A DNA stretch of 64,000 nt from Phormidesmis priestleyi BC1401 (GCF_001650195.1 NZ_LXYR01000019.1:1-64000); one strand, 5' to 3'; shown: positions 10,565 to 19,925, counted from the stretch's first letter. Notes: generated by a model from the letters alone, not told the origin. Translations and numbers: made by a program.

Positions 10565-10681
10565 GCCCCACTTCGTGAAGAGGGCTGTCCAGATCGACGC
10601 GGGAGGTCTAACTTGTAATATTCAGAAACTTCTCAGCAACAGGAATAGGGCAAAGTCGTGATCCCTGTTGCTTGCCCTCTA

Positions 10682-11806
10682 TCAGGCAGGAGTGGCTTGA
10701 GTGCGACGCTGAAGCAACTTTTGAATTGAGGCTTTTTCCAAGATTCCCACCAAGATTCCGTCATCACGCACGACTGTCAAAGTAGGAAGCTTCTTTTCCT
10801 CTAGCATTTTTGCCACTTCTAGCAGCGGTTGATAAGACTCGACGGTCAATGACGGCTCGATCGGCTTCATCAATGATTGAATCTGAAGATCAGCCCAACG
10901 CTCAACTGGGATAATTTGCAGGGAATCCACTGCCATCTCTCCAACCAGTTGCCCATCTGCATTCGTCACCAAAAACTTACGCCAGTTGTCGCGGCTGAGA
11001 ATCTGCTGATCGGCGAACTCTCTGAGCGAAAGCTGCGCCGACACGATCGGACTATCGGGAGTGACTGCATCCGCTGCCGTCAGTCCTGTAAATTGCTCTT
11101 GAATGCGGGCAGATTGACCTGCTCGACTCGCATTTTGCAGCAAGAACACCCCAATCAACAGATTCCAAACGCTGCCAAAACTCCCAGAAAGCACGATCGG
11201 CAGCAGACCCGACGCGATCGCGATCCAGCCAAAAAGCTGCCCTACCCGACTGGCAAACACGACTCCTTTATAAGGATTGCCTGTCACCTTCCAGACCAGC
11301 GCTTTGAGAATGTTGCCCCCGTCTAGCGGCAGCCCAGGAATCAAATTGAAGAGGGCTAACGCTAAGTTAACCGAAGCCAACAGACTAAGAATCGCAGTCA
11401 AAGGCGTGGTGGCTCCAGTGCCCAAGGCAAGTATGCTCAACAGCCCGAAGAGTAAGAGACTGACGATCGGACCTGCGATCGCCACCCAAAATGCTTCACC
11501 CGGAGTCTTCGATTCATTCTCTAGGCTGGCAAGTCCGCCAAACAAAAATAGCGTAATCGACTGCACCCCAATGCCCTGACGCAAGGCAACAAAGCTGTGT
11601 CCTAATTCGTGTGCCAACACCGAGCCAAACAGCAGCAGAGCAGTCATCAAGCCCAACAGCAAAGGCACTCCGCCTGCTAGCGCTGGAAACTGCGCCGCGA
11701 TGCCACTGCTATAACTCCAGGTAAACAGCCCCAGTACCAAAAACCAAGACGGGTTGACATAGAACGGAATGCCAAACAGTTGACCAATGCGAATATTGCC
11801 ATTCAT
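10682..11806 (-). CDS. Site-2 protease family (M50) membrane metalloprotease with CBS domains
   Basis: 374 residues, with about six membrane helices in residues 10-225. The zinc site HELGH lies in the second third of the first half (VLAHELGHSFVAL) and the third ligand is in NLIPGLPLDGG, both complete. Two CBS domains follow (residues about 235-365, ending in VGILEKASIQKLL). The layout is that of SpoIVFB-like/Rip3-like S2P proteases, in which the CBS pair senses adenine nucleotides and gates cleavage of membrane-bound regulators (family knowledge). Substrate is unknown here; anti-sigma factors are typical. The gene stands alone on its strand; a 10-base inverted repeat lies downstream near 10634-10671. 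Confidence 0.92.
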   Translation of the reverse strand: MNGNIRIGQLFGIPFYVNPSWFLVLGLFTWSYSSGIAAQFPALAGGVPLLLGLMTALLLFGSVLAHELGHSFVALRQGIGVQSITLFLFGGLASLENESKTPGEAFWVAIAGPIVSLLLFGLLSILALGTGATTPLTAILSLLASVNLALALFNLIPGLPLDGGNILKALVWKVTGNPYKGVVFASRVGQLFGWIAIASGLLPIVLSGSFGSVWNLLIGVFLLQNASRAGQSARIQEQFTGLTAADAVTPDSPIVSAQLSLREFADQQILSRDNWRKFLVTNADGQLVGEMAVDSLQIIPVERWADLQIQSLMKPIEPSLTVESYQPLLEVAKMLEEKKLPTLTVVRDDGILVGILEKASIQKLLQRRTQATPA

Positions 11807-11994
11807 AAAGTGACCTCTAAGTCAGTGGAGTCTTTACTCCTGGTCTATTAGCTTTGAGTGTAACGAAGTGTGAATAAACTTCTCAGGTTTCTGACAGCGT
11901 GAAAGCCGCCTAATCTGCGTTCGGTTGGGTGAAAAATCAGATCAGTCCGTCACCAGGCAAGATATGATACCGAAGGAGTCAACAGAAGCGAACA

Positions 11995-12324
11995 ATGGTA
12001 GAACGTCCCATCAAAAAATCTGAACGGCAGGCGGCACCCTCGTCTGAACCCTCTTCCCCAACGTCAGATTCAAAGCCTTCTGCTCCCCCAAAGCCTCAGC
12101 GCTCAGCAGGTCGCAGCGACGATCGTCCAGCAGGTCGCAGCGACGATCGCGCTTCAGGCAGAGGCAAGCGAGGCGCTCAAGACGACGAACCCAAGCAGAT
12201 GACAAATCCTGCTTTGATGCGAGGTCCCAAACCTGTGAAGGCTCCGATCGCGCCTGAGCCACAGCCAGAGGCGATCGCTGACGAAACCTCAGAAGAAACC
12301 CCAGTAGAGACGACTGAAGAGTAA
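11995..12324 (+). CDS. Small disordered conserved protein
   Basis: 109 residues, highly charged and rich in Ser, Pro, Arg and Glu; no membrane segment or signal peptide, and expected to be disordered. It contains a tandem duplication of eight residues (AGRSDDRP/A) encoded by a 24-base repeat with HIP1-like CGATCG, a conserved-looking NPALMRGPKP motif, and an acidic tail. The convergent c-di-GMP gene ends four bases after it. Function is unknown; the NPALMRGP block is the part most likely to be conserved. Confidence 0.7.
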   Translation: MVERPIKKSERQAAPSSEPSSPTSDSKPSAPPKPQRSAGRSDDRPAGRSDDRASGRGKRGAQDDEPKQMTNPALMRGPKPVKAPIAPEPQPEAIADETSEETPVETTEE

Positions 12325-12328
12325 TCAC

Positions 12329-14506
12329 TTAGAGCGTCTCAAGCCCTCGACCTGTGGGCAGCAGCCCTTGCGAAATGTTCTTGAAGGGATGATCTTCTCG
12401 AAGCAGTTTCTCAACGTCAGCGCTGCCCATAGGTTTAGAAAATAGATAACCCTGAGCATACTCGCACTTCAAAGCTTTGAGTTGTGCCAGTTGCTTTACG
12501 GTTTCGACCCCTTCAGCGACGACATCCATCCCCAAGTTCCACGCTAGGGTGATGATGGTTCGCACTAGCTCTAGTTTCTCGCCATCGACATCGACTCGAC
12601 TGATGAAGGAGCGATCGATCTTCAGCAAATCCATTGGGAACCGATAGAGATAGCTGAGCGACGAATAGCCCGTTCCAAAATCATCAACCGAGAGCTGAAT
12701 GCCCATCGCCTTAAGCTGCAACAGCATATCCATCGCGCTCTCCGTGTTTTCCATGATGGCGCTTTCGGTGATTTCTAGCTTGAGATGACGCGCATCTAGC
12801 CCGGTGTCATCTAGAATTTGGCAGATCTGCCCGATCAGACTAGGCTGAGAAAACTGGCGACTCGATAAGTTGACACTAATGCTCAATGGCGACCGATCAG
12901 AAAAGAGGGTATGCCAAGCCTTCATTTGCCGACAGGCTTCTCGCAGCACCCACTGTCCGATCGGAATGATCAGCCCCGTCTCTTCTGCCATCGGCACAAA
13001 TTCCGCAGGAGACACAATGCCCTGTTCGGAATGCTGCCAGCGCACTAATGCCTCAAAACCCATGATCTTCCCAGTTGCAAGCGCTACGATCGGCTGGTAG
13101 TAAAGTAGAAATTCTTGCCGATCGATCGCTCGCCGCAGATCATTTTCTAATTGCAGTAATTTAACGACTCGCGTGTGCATCTCGGTGTCAAACACTTCAT
13201 GACAGGCTTTGCCTGAGGCTTTGGCACGATACATCGCAATGTCTGCCCCTCGCAGCAGATCTTCGGGCAACTCATAGTGAGTCGTGCTCAACGTGATGCC
13301 GATGCTAGCAGAGGTAAACACTTCATGTCCATTTAAGTTGAAGGGAGTCGATAAAGTACGATGCACCCGTTCTGCAATTTTCTTAGCATCCTCTAGGTTT
13401 TGAATGCGTTCTAGCAGAATAGTAAACTCGTCGCCGCCCAGTCGAGAAACAGTATCTTCGTGACTCACACAAGCTTCGAGCCGTCGGGCGATCGCAATTA
13501 AAAGCTGATCGCCCATCAAGTGCCCCAAACTATCGTTGATCACTTTGAAGCGATCGAGGTCTAAAAACAGCACTGCAAACTGATGATCGGCACTTTGTCG
13601 AGAGCGAGCCACGGTTTGCCCCAGCCGTTCCATAAACAGGAGGCGGTTGGGTAAGCCTGTCAGCGAGTCGTGAAAGGCGTTGCGGCGAAGTTGTTCTTCC
13701 GCTTGCTTGCGCTCGGTCACTTCGCGCATGACGGAGACAAAGTGCGTCACCTGCCCCTGCTCGTTGCGGATGGGCACGGTATTGAGGTCAACCCAAAATG
13801 GGGTTCCATCTTTGTGATAGAGAATCAGTTCGGCTTTGACGGCTTCAAAGTTGAGCAGGCTAGTGCGAATTCGATCGAGTTCACTGACAGAAGTGTGGGT
13901 GCCGAACAGCAGTTTGGCAGATTTGCCGATTACTTCAGCCGAGGTGTAGCCTGTACCTCGCAAAAAGGCATCGTTGATGTAGACGATTCGTAAAGTTAAA
14001 GGATCTTCTGTCGGCTCTGACTGGGAGATCATGACAATCTCATTAGCATTGACCACAACCGATTCTAGAAGTCGCAGATATTCTTCGAGCCACTTGCGTT
14101 CAGTGATGTCTTTGACCGTGATCAGAGTGCCCGTCGATTCTCCTATGTGGGTGCAGAGCAGCGTGGCGTTGACTTCTGCCCAAAATTTTCTGCCGTCTTT
14201 GCGCTTGAGTTGTCCTTCCTTCCAGCCATAGAAGTTTTGGCGGTCTTGCTCAGACTGCCCGGTTTGAAACTGAAGCCAGCCTTCGATCGCCGAGAAAAAT
14301 TGATAGGCAGGCTTGCCCACCATTTCTGCCACCGAGCAGCCAACCAGCTTTGCCATGCGCGAGTTGACGTGCAAAACGCGATCTTCTAGGTCGGTGATCA
14401 CAACGCCATCATTGAGATTTTCTATAACCGTGCGAAGCAGCCAATCAGACGGGAGCGGCGTTAGGTTTGCTGTCGCCGACTCAGTTATAGAGTGTTCATT
14501 CGCCAT
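12329..14506 (-). CDS. PAS-PAS-GGDEF-EAL cyclic di-GMP protein
   Basis: 725 residues from an ATG at 14506 preceded by a strong GGAGGG ribosome site; a longer in-frame start at 14557 is less likely. Two PAS domains with PAC motifs (ending VKDITERK and MREVTERK, residues about 20-280) sense a signal. They are followed by a GGDEF domain with an intact RLGGDEF site (about 290-450) and an EAL domain (about 465-715) with GFEALVRW, DDFGTGYSSL and EGVET. Both catalytic cores look complete, so it could make or degrade c-di-GMP, possibly switching by the PAS signal. No membrane helix, so cytoplasmic. Convergent with the small disordered gene. Confidence 0.94.
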   Translation of the reverse strand: MANEHSITESATANLTPLPSDWLLRTVIENLNDGVVITDLEDRVLHVNSRMAKLVGCSVAEMVGKPAYQFFSAIEGWLQFQTGQSEQDRQNFYGWKEGQLKRKDGRKFWAEVNATLLCTHIGESTGTLITVKDITERKWLEEYLRLLESVVVNANEIVMISQSEPTEDPLTLRIVYINDAFLRGTGYTSAEVIGKSAKLLFGTHTSVSELDRIRTSLLNFEAVKAELILYHKDGTPFWVDLNTVPIRNEQGQVTHFVSVMREVTERKQAEEQLRRNAFHDSLTGLPNRLLFMERLGQTVARSRQSADHQFAVLFLDLDRFKVINDSLGHLMGDQLLIAIARRLEACVSHEDTVSRLGGDEFTILLERIQNLEDAKKIAERVHRTLSTPFNLNGHEVFTSASIGITLSTTHYELPEDLLRGADIAMYRAKASGKACHEVFDTEMHTRVVKLLQLENDLRRAIDRQEFLLYYQPIVALATGKIMGFEALVRWQHSEQGIVSPAEFVPMAEETGLIIPIGQWVLREACRQMKAWHTLFSDRSPLSISVNLSSRQFSQPSLIGQICQILDDTGLDARHLKLEITESAIMENTESAMDMLLQLKAMGIQLSVDDFGTGYSSLSYLYRFPMDLLKIDRSFISRVDVDGEKLELVRTIITLAWNLGMDVVAEGVETVKQLAQLKALKCEYAQGYLFSKPMGSADVEKLLREDHPFKNISQGLLPTGRGLETL

Positions 14507-14937
14507 AGATCCCTCCTCGGTGTCCTCTGCTTCTAGACAATGAAGAGTTGGACTCATCGCTCAAACTCGTTGAGCACGATGGCAAGCTGAATTGCGTTCT
14601 AAAATCTGGTTTACTCAAGGCGTTTAAGAGGGTTGTCAATCAGGAAACAAACTATTGCGGTCATTCAGCCAGAGGTTGCATTTCGATCGAGAGTGCCAAT
14701 CTCTGCATCTTTTCAAAGCTTTCGCTTATAGAACTTATTGTTTTAAGTTTGCCCAAAACTTTTGAGAAACTTGGGCGCAACGCGGAGAAGTTTTTCTGTT
14801 TGTAAAGTTTCTGTTAATCGAAGGGGTAGCCCCATGGCTACCAGTGGCTTTGAGTAACACGGGAGAGCTGGCTTCTACCGTCTACGTACCGTCAATGTAC
14901 TAATCTGGAGATCACAAAATCCTTATTTGTTCTCCTC
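14507..14937. other. Divergent intergenic region (c-di-GMP gene / proA)
   Basis: About 430 bases containing both promoters. A perfect 7-base inverted repeat GGTAGCC-CCAT-GGCTACC lies at 14825-14842, in the proA leader. A GTA-TAC pair near 14889 has nine rather than eight bases between its halves, so it is not called an NtcA site. No gene was seen. Confidence 0.4.
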
Positions 14938-16257
14938 ATGACTGTCTCGAACGCTGCTTCAAATCCCGTTGGTGAGATCTCACTGGTTGCGTTAGCCCAG
15001 AAAACACGCAATGCCGCCCGACAGTTGGGGACGCAGACTGCTGATGTGAAAAATCGGGCGATCGCCGCCATTGCTGAGGCGCTAGAAACTAATGCCACCG
15101 AGATTCTCGCCGCCAATGCCGCCGATTGTGCAGCCGCAAAAGCCGCAGAAATTTCCCCGGCTCTTTACGCACGATTAAAGCTGGATGAGGCGAAATTGAA
15201 AGCCGCGATCGCCGGAGTGCGCGATGTTGGTAGATTGACAGACCCGATCGGAGTTATCCAGATCAACCGCGAACTTGATGAAGGACTGATTCTTAAGCGT
15301 GTCACCTGTCCGTTAGGGGTGCTAGGCGTGATTTTTGAGGCGCGACCCGATGCCGTGATGCAAATTTCGAGTTTGGCGATTAAGTCAGGAAACGGCGTGA
15401 TTCTTAAAGGTGGGAAAGAGGCGATTCGTTCTTGTGAAGCTTTAGTGAAAGCAATTCATCAAGGATTAGCGCAAACGGAAATTGATCCGTCGGTGGTGCA
15501 ACTACTGACCACACGAGAAGAAACGCTAGAGTTATTAAAACTCGATCAGTTTGTGGATTTGATTATTCCTAGAGGGTCAAATTCATTTGTGCGATTTGTG
15601 CAAGACAATACGCGAATCCCAGTGTTAGGACACGCCGAAGGAATTTGTCATTTATATGTCGATCGCACTGCCAACATTCAGAAAGCAATCAAAATTGCAG
15701 TCGATTCTAAAACTCAATATCCGGCAGCTTGCAACGCGATCGAGACTTTACTCGTGCATCAGGCGATCGCGTCAGAATTTCTATTGGAAGCCGCGTCTGC
15801 ACTACAAGCCAAAAATGTAGACCTACGAGGCGATGAACGGACTCGCGAAATTCTCAACATCACTGCCGCAACAGAAGCAGATTGGATCACTGAATATAGT
15901 GACTTAACGTTAGCGATTAGAGTTGTGGATTCGTTGGAAGCCGCGATCGAACACATCAATACTTATGGGTCGCGGCACACAGACGCGATCGTCACTGAAG
16001 ACTTAACTTCGGCTCAAACCTTTCTGGCTCAAGTCGATGCGGCGGGCGTTTATCACAACTGCTCAACTCGATTTGCCGATGGGTTTCGCTATGGCTTTGG
16101 CGCAGAAGTCGGCATCAGCACCCAAAAAATGCCCCCTCGTGGACCAGTTGGCTTAGAAGGACTCGTCACCTACAAATATCAGTTAGTCGGCAATGGACAC
16201 ATCGCCGCCACCTATTCTGGAACAAATGCTAAACCCTTCACCCATCAGGATTTGTAG
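14938..16257 (+). CDS. proA: Glutamate-5-semialdehyde dehydrogenase (gamma-glutamyl phosphate reductase)
   Basis: 439 residues. It reduces gamma-glutamyl phosphate to glutamate semialdehyde with NADPH, the second step of proline synthesis, in the cytoplasm. The typical ProA blocks are visible: the substrate and cofactor region [10 protein letters not shown], the catalytic cysteine block [14 protein letters not shown], the HIAATYSG end and [18 protein letters not shown]. Length is normal or slightly long. The gene is monocistronic; proB is not adjacent, which is usual in cyanobacteria. A damaged nuclease gene follows eight bases later. Confidence 0.97.
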   Translation: MTVSNAASNPVGEISLVALAQKTRNAARQLGTQTADVKNRAIAAIAEALETNATEILAANAADCAAAKAAEISPALYARLKLDEAKLKAAIAGVRDVGRLTDPIGVIQINRELDEGLILKRVTCPLGVLGVIFEARPDAVMQISSLAIKSGNGVILKGGKEAIRSCEALVKAIHQGLAQTEIDPSVVQLLTTREETLELLKLDQFVDLIIPRGSNSFVRFVQDNTRIPVLGHAEGICHLYVDRTANIQKAIKIAVDSKTQYPAACNAIETLLVHQAIASEFLLEAASALQAKNVDLRGDERTREILNITAATEADWITEYSDLTLAIRVVDSLEAAIEHINTYGSRHTDAIVTEDLTSAQTFLAQVDAAGVYHNCSTRFADGFRYGFGAEVGISTQKMPPRGPVGLEGLVTYKYQLVGNGHIAATYSGTNAKPFTHQDL

Positions 16258-16265
16258 ATCGCTCA

Positions 16266-17063
16266 ATGTTTGACAACATCTGAAAATTCCTCGCCGAAAC
16301 CTTCTCGGCTGACTTCGCTACCTGGCTGCTGGGCGAATCGATCGAGCTAACCCAACTCAGCCCGTCAGAACTCTCGCTCGAACCCATTCGCGCCGATGCT
16401 CCAATTTTGCTGCAATCTGACGAAGTAGTTTTGCACCTGGAGTTTCAGACACAACCCAAAGCCGATATCCCGTTTCGCATGATCGATTATCGGCTGAGAG
16501 TCCATCGTCGCTTTCCTCAAAAGCAGATGCGCCAAGCCGTGATTTATCTACAGTCCACTAAGTCTGATCTCGTGCAGCAAAGCGCGTTCACTTTAGAGAA
16601 AACTCGCCACGAGTTTGAAGTGATTCGGCTCTGGGAGCAGCCAGCGAGTGCTTTTCTACAATCCCCAGGACTGCTGCCGTTCGCGGTTTTAAGCCAGGTT
16701 AGCGATCGCGCTCAAACCCTCCGACAAGTTGCTCAACTCATCGATCAAATGCCCGACCCACGAGCACAAAGTAATGTCTTGGCATCGACCTTCGTTCTCG
16801 CTGGTTTAGTATTAGAGTCAGAGGTCATTCAGCAAGTGTTGCGGAGAGACATCATGCAAGAGTCTGTCACCTATCAACTAATTAAATCAGAAGGTCGGGA
16901 AGAAGGTCGGGAAGAAGGTCGAGAAGAAGGTCGGGAAGAGGCTTTGCGACAGATTGTTGCGAACCTGACGAGAGAAGGAATGTCTCCTGATGTCATTGCT
17001 CGAATTACTGGCTTGACGATCGAGCAAATTCAACAGGTTCAACCTGCGATCGACCAGCCGTGA
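16266..17063 (+). pseudogene. Rpn-family PD-(D/E)XK nuclease with premature stop
   Basis: A recombination-promoting nuclease (Rpn/putative transposase type) frame. Reading from the ATG at 16266, codon 6 is TGA (16281), yet the same frame then continues without a stop for 260 codons to 17063. The 47 codons before the first usable downstream start look like the normal N-terminus of the family (FLAETFSADFATWLLGE, then LQSDEVVLHLEFQTQ with the E-x-Q nuclease signature). A four-fold GREE repeat from a 12-base unit lies at about 16891-16940, with a helical C-terminus after it. Either the TGA inactivates it, or a shortened 218-residue protein starts at TTG 16407 and lacks the N-terminal catalytic acid. 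Possibly a remnant of a multicopy family. Confidence 0.75.
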
Positions 17064-17200
17064 TGCTGTAGATTCAAAAATTCGTTGCCGATCGCTGACC
17101 AAACTCACCGATCTAACCCTCTTCCCAACGTAAGAATTTGTAATAAAAACGCTCATCAAATCAGATTAACGTAGCAAAAGATGCGGACTTTACCGATTTC

Positions 17201-17244
17201 GGATTTTGGATTCGAGAGTTTTGTGGCTTCTAAATCCAAAGTCC
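17201..17244. repeat. Imperfect inverted repeat upstream of ho1
   Basis: GGATTTTGGATT at 17201-17212 faces AATCCAAAGTCC at 17233-17244 (11 of 12 pairs). AT-rich GGATTTTGGATT palindromes of this kind are dispersed between genes in many cyanobacteria. It lies about 65 bases before the ho1 start, so it may be transcribed in its leader. Confidence 0.5.
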
Positions 17245-17308
17245 AAACTTCGATTGACCTTTGAGGCTTGACACGCCAGCAAACTACTTTAGTGTTGGGA
17301 AGTTTAGA

Positions 17309-18025
17309 ATGAGCAGTAATTTAGCAACGAAACTCCGCGAGGGCACCAAGAAAGCGCACACGATGGCGGAGAACACAGGATTTATCTCCTGTTTTTTGAA
17401 GGGCACGGTCGAGAAGAATTCTTACCGCAAATTGGTGGCAAATCTCTATTTCGTCTATTCAGCGATGGAAGAAGAGATGCACAATCATCGTGGTCACGCT
17501 GTTCTGGGCAAACTCTACTTTCCAGAGCTAGAGCGCAAAGCCAGCCTAGAGCAAGACCTCGCCTATTATTTTGGCGCAAACTGGAAGGCAGACGTTGCCC
17601 CATCTGAAGCGACTAAATTCTACATTCAGCGCATTCATGACATTGCTCAGACTCAGCCAGAGTTGCTGATTGCTCACCTCTACACTCGCTACATGGGCGA
17701 CCTGTCGGGCGGGCAAATTCTGAGGAAGATTGCTCAAAATGCCATGAACTTGTCCGACGAAGAGGGGTTGGCGTTCTACTCGTTTAAGCAGATTCCTGAC
17801 GAAAAAGCATTCAAAACCATGTATCGTCAACGGCTGAATGAAGTCGCAGTCGATGACGCGATGGACGATCGCATCGTCAACGAAGCCAACGACGCATTTG
17901 GCTTAAACATGAAAATGTTCCAAGAGCTAGAAGGGAATTTGATCAAAGCGATCGGCGTGCAGCTATTTAGCTTGCTGACTCGTAAACGCAATCGTGGCAC
18001 AACCGAGATGGCAACGGCTGAATAG
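17309..18025 (+). CDS. ho1: Heme oxygenase (biliverdin-producing)
   Basis: 238 residues from ATG 17309 (MSSNLATKLREGTKKAH); an upstream in-frame start is not favoured. It opens heme to biliverdin IX-alpha, iron and CO using ferredoxin, the first committed step to phycobilin pigments of the phycobilisome. The axial heme histidine sits in GTKKAHTMAENTGF, and the distal-helix block YTRYMGDLSGGQILRKIAQ is intact. The length matches cyanobacterial HO1. Monocistronic, separated from cobW by a strong hairpin. Confidence 0.96.
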   Translation: MSSNLATKLREGTKKAHTMAENTGFISCFLKGTVEKNSYRKLVANLYFVYSAMEEEMHNHRGHAVLGKLYFPELERKASLEQDLAYYFGANWKADVAPSEATKFYIQRIHDIAQTQPELLIAHLYTRYMGDLSGGQILRKIAQNAMNLSDEEGLAFYSFKQIPDEKAFKTMYRQRLNEVAVDDAMDDRIVNEANDAFGLNMKMFQELEGNLIKAIGVQLFSLLTRKRNRGTTEMATAE

Positions 18026-18063
18026 CTCCCTGCCTACCATTTCTCAGCCACTCGCGTTATTTT

Positions 18064-18118
18064 GAATCCTGGCGGCTTGATGATTTTCTGATTGAGAACC
18101 ACCAAGCCGCCAGGATTC
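18064..18118. repeat. Perfect 16-bp inverted repeat between ho1 and cobW
   Basis: GAATCCTGGCGGCTTG at 18064-18079 pairs perfectly with its reverse complement at 18103-18118 around a 23-base loop. It ends ten bases before the AGGAG of the cobW gene. There is no T run after it, so it is not a textbook terminator. It could end ho1 transcripts, stabilise their 3' ends, or control cobW translation. Confidence 0.75.
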
Positions 18119-18137
18119 TAGTTTGAAAGGAGACAAA

Positions 18138-19190
18138 ATGGCTGCAAAAATTCCAGTCACGGTGATCACGGGCTTTCTAGGGAGCGGTAAAACGACTCTG
18201 ATTCGTAACTTGCTGCAAAATAATCAGGGCAGACGCATCGCCGTTTTGGTCAACGAGTTTGGCGAACTAGGCATCGATGGCGACTTATTAAAGTCGTGCG
18301 AAGTCTGCCCAGAGGGTGAAGCAGAGCCGCAGTCCAACATTGTTGAACTGACCAATGGCTGTCTTTGCTGCACCGTTCAGGAAGAATTTTTGCCGACGAT
18401 GCTAGAACTTCTCAAGCGTAGAGATAGCCTTGACTGCATCGTGATCGAGACTTCTGGGTTGGCGCTGCCTAAACCGTTGATTAAAGCGTTTCGTTGGCAC
18501 GAGATTCGCAACGCGGCGACGGTGGACGGAGTAATCACGATCGTCGATTGTGAAGCGGTTTCGACGGGGACGTTGGCAAGCGATTTACAAGCGGTTGAAG
18601 CACAGAGGCAGGCTGACCCCAATCTCGATCACGAAACGCCGCTTCAAGAACTTTTTGAAGATCAACTAGCCTGCGCGGATCTCGTGATTCTCAACAAGAC
18701 CGATTTGGTGGATGATGACGTTCACGCTCAAGTCAAAAATCTGGTGCAGCGCGAACTTTCCAGAGCCGTGAAAATCGTCTCAAATGGTCGAAGTCAAACG
18801 CTCGACTCGGATGTGTTGCTTGGCTTTAATGCTGCCGTTGAAGATGACTTAGAAGCCCGTCCTAGCCATCACGATTTTGAGGAAGACCACGACCATGATG
18901 ATCAAATTGTCTCAACCCATGTGGTGTTGGATCGGGCATTTGACCCGTCGCAGTTAAAAGCACGGCTAGAAACGTTGGTGCAACAGCAAGAAATCTATCG
19001 CGTTAAGGGATTTGTTGCCGTCCCTAACAAGTCAATGCGACTGGTGATGCAGGGAGTAGGATCGCGATTTGAACAGTTTTACGATCGCCCCTGGCAGCCC
19101 GAAGAAGCGAGACAAACGCGCTTAGTTTTCATTGGTCGAGATCTGAGCCACGAGGCGATCGAGTCTCAATTAGTCGCGTTACCCGTCTAG
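18138..19190 (+). CDS. cobW: CobW-type G3E-family GTPase (metallochaperone)
   Basis: 350 residues from ATG 18138, which has AGGAG six bases before it. Motifs of the G3E P-loop GTPases are present: Walker A GFLGSGKTTL, switch region with the metal-binding GCLCC, and the guanine-specificity box NKTD. Between the GTPase and C-terminal CobW domains lies a His/Asp-rich metal-binding loop (SHHDFEEDHDHDD). Such proteins deliver metal ions, cobalt for B12 or zinc for other members, at the cost of GTP. The close similarity to cyanobacterial CobW annotation favours cobalamin, but a zinc-chaperone role cannot be excluded. No Zur box or cobalamin riboswitch was recognised upstream. Confidence 0.9.
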   Translation: MAAKIPVTVITGFLGSGKTTLIRNLLQNNQGRRIAVLVNEFGELGIDGDLLKSCEVCPEGEAEPQSNIVELTNGCLCCTVQEEFLPTMLELLKRRDSLDCIVIETSGLALPKPLIKAFRWHEIRNAATVDGVITIVDCEAVSTGTLASDLQAVEAQRQADPNLDHETPLQELFEDQLACADLVILNKTDLVDDDVHAQVKNLVQRELSRAVKIVSNGRSQTLDSDVLLGFNAAVEDDLEARPSHHDFEEDHDHDDQIVSTHVVLDRAFDPSQLKARLETLVQQQEIYRVKGFVAVPNKSMRLVMQGVGSRFEQFYDRPWQPEEARQTRLVFIGRDLSHEAIESQLVALPV

Positions 19191-19251
19191 AAGGTTTTGC
19201 CCTTGGTTGTGAAGTGGCTGAGGGCACTACTTCGGCATTAAATTCAAATCG

Positions 19252-19557
19252 TTAGAGCGTTTCACCACACTCATCCACAAGATAGCAAAGTGAGCGAAAT
19301 CTCAGCCCAACCAACTGATCGTAGAGCGGATTGATCTTGCACATCGGCGGAATGTGTGCAACTTTGCGACCGAAAAGATTGATGTCGCGCTCAAACGGGC
19401 ATTGAGCCGGAATCGCTTTGCAGATGAAATGAGCAAGCTTACGATCGTGAATTTCAACCCCATCTAACCACTGACGAATTGGGCTTAGTAAACCAAAACG
19501 CGGCGGGTTTAAATGATCAGAATGCAGCGATAAAAAAGTCAGTTCTGTATTAGACAT
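19252..19557 (-). CDS. Mo-dependent nitrogenase C-terminal-domain protein
   Basis: 101 residues from ATG 19557. Residues about 20-100 match the domain known as Mo-nitrogenase C-terminal (PF06967 type), with the blocks WLDGVEIHDRKLAHFICK, IPAQCPFERD and IPPMCKINPLYDQL. The domain occurs as small free-standing proteins in many cyanobacteria, including non-fixers, and no nitrogenase gene is in this window. The conserved cysteines (ICKAIPAQC, PPMC) suggest metal or redox binding, but function is not established. It stands alone on the minus strand. Confidence 0.8.
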   Translation of the reverse strand: MSNTELTFLSLHSDHLNPPRFGLLSPIRQWLDGVEIHDRKLAHFICKAIPAQCPFERDINLFGRKVAHIPPMCKINPLYDQLVGLRFRSLCYLVDECGETL

Positions 19558-19658
19558 AACGCTACCTTTGTGGTCTAGTTGAGTCAATCTTTTTGCGTTC
19601 ACGTGTTGAGACCGTAGTTAATGATTGACTCGTGTCTCACTAACAAGATACATACAGG

Positions 19659-19878
19659 AAGGTGGGTTTCCGTAAAGATAGGAATAGAATTGCCGAGCCA
19701 TTGATTAAAGTTCAGTAAATTATCTGAACTCAAGGCACCCAGGATGTCCTCCATGTAAGGGATGTGGTTTTTCTAAACTTTGATCCGATCGTGAATCAAA
19801 ACTGTTTAATACCATCCTTATCTCTATTAATAAAAGCTCTTATCAAAACTTAACAGTACCCAAAAGGGTAGTTTTTTT
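19659..19878 (+). ncRNA. Candidate small RNA (promoter-like start, terminator end)
   Basis: No frame fits here, but the plus strand has a TTGACT box near 19625, an ATACAT-like -10 seventeen bases later, a 6-base hairpin GTTCAG/CTGAAC within, and a clear terminator at 19857-19878. Together these outline a transcript of about 220 bases. No known RNA family was recognised. Confidence 0.3.
19857..19878 (+). terminator. Rho-independent terminator with no upstream gene
   Basis: Stem TACCC-AAAA-GGGTA followed by G and seven T on the plus strand. The nearest plus-strand gene (cobW) ends about 670 bases earlier, so it probably ends a non-coding transcript. Confidence 0.65.
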
Positions 19879-19925
19879 GGGATCAGAAAAACATATCTCT
19901 TTCGACATTCATCTTTCGGCATAAA

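Noticed and set aside
10449-10661. 70-codon plus-strand frame
   Set aside because: It lies over the dispersed palindromic repeat, with no ribosome site or conserved content.
14888-14902. GTA-TAC pair upstream of proA as an NtcA site
   Set aside because: The spacing is nine bases; NtcA sites require eight.
16891-16940. Four-fold GREE repeat as a separate repeat element
   Set aside because: It is an internal coding repeat of the nuclease frame and is described there; such repeats are common in that family.
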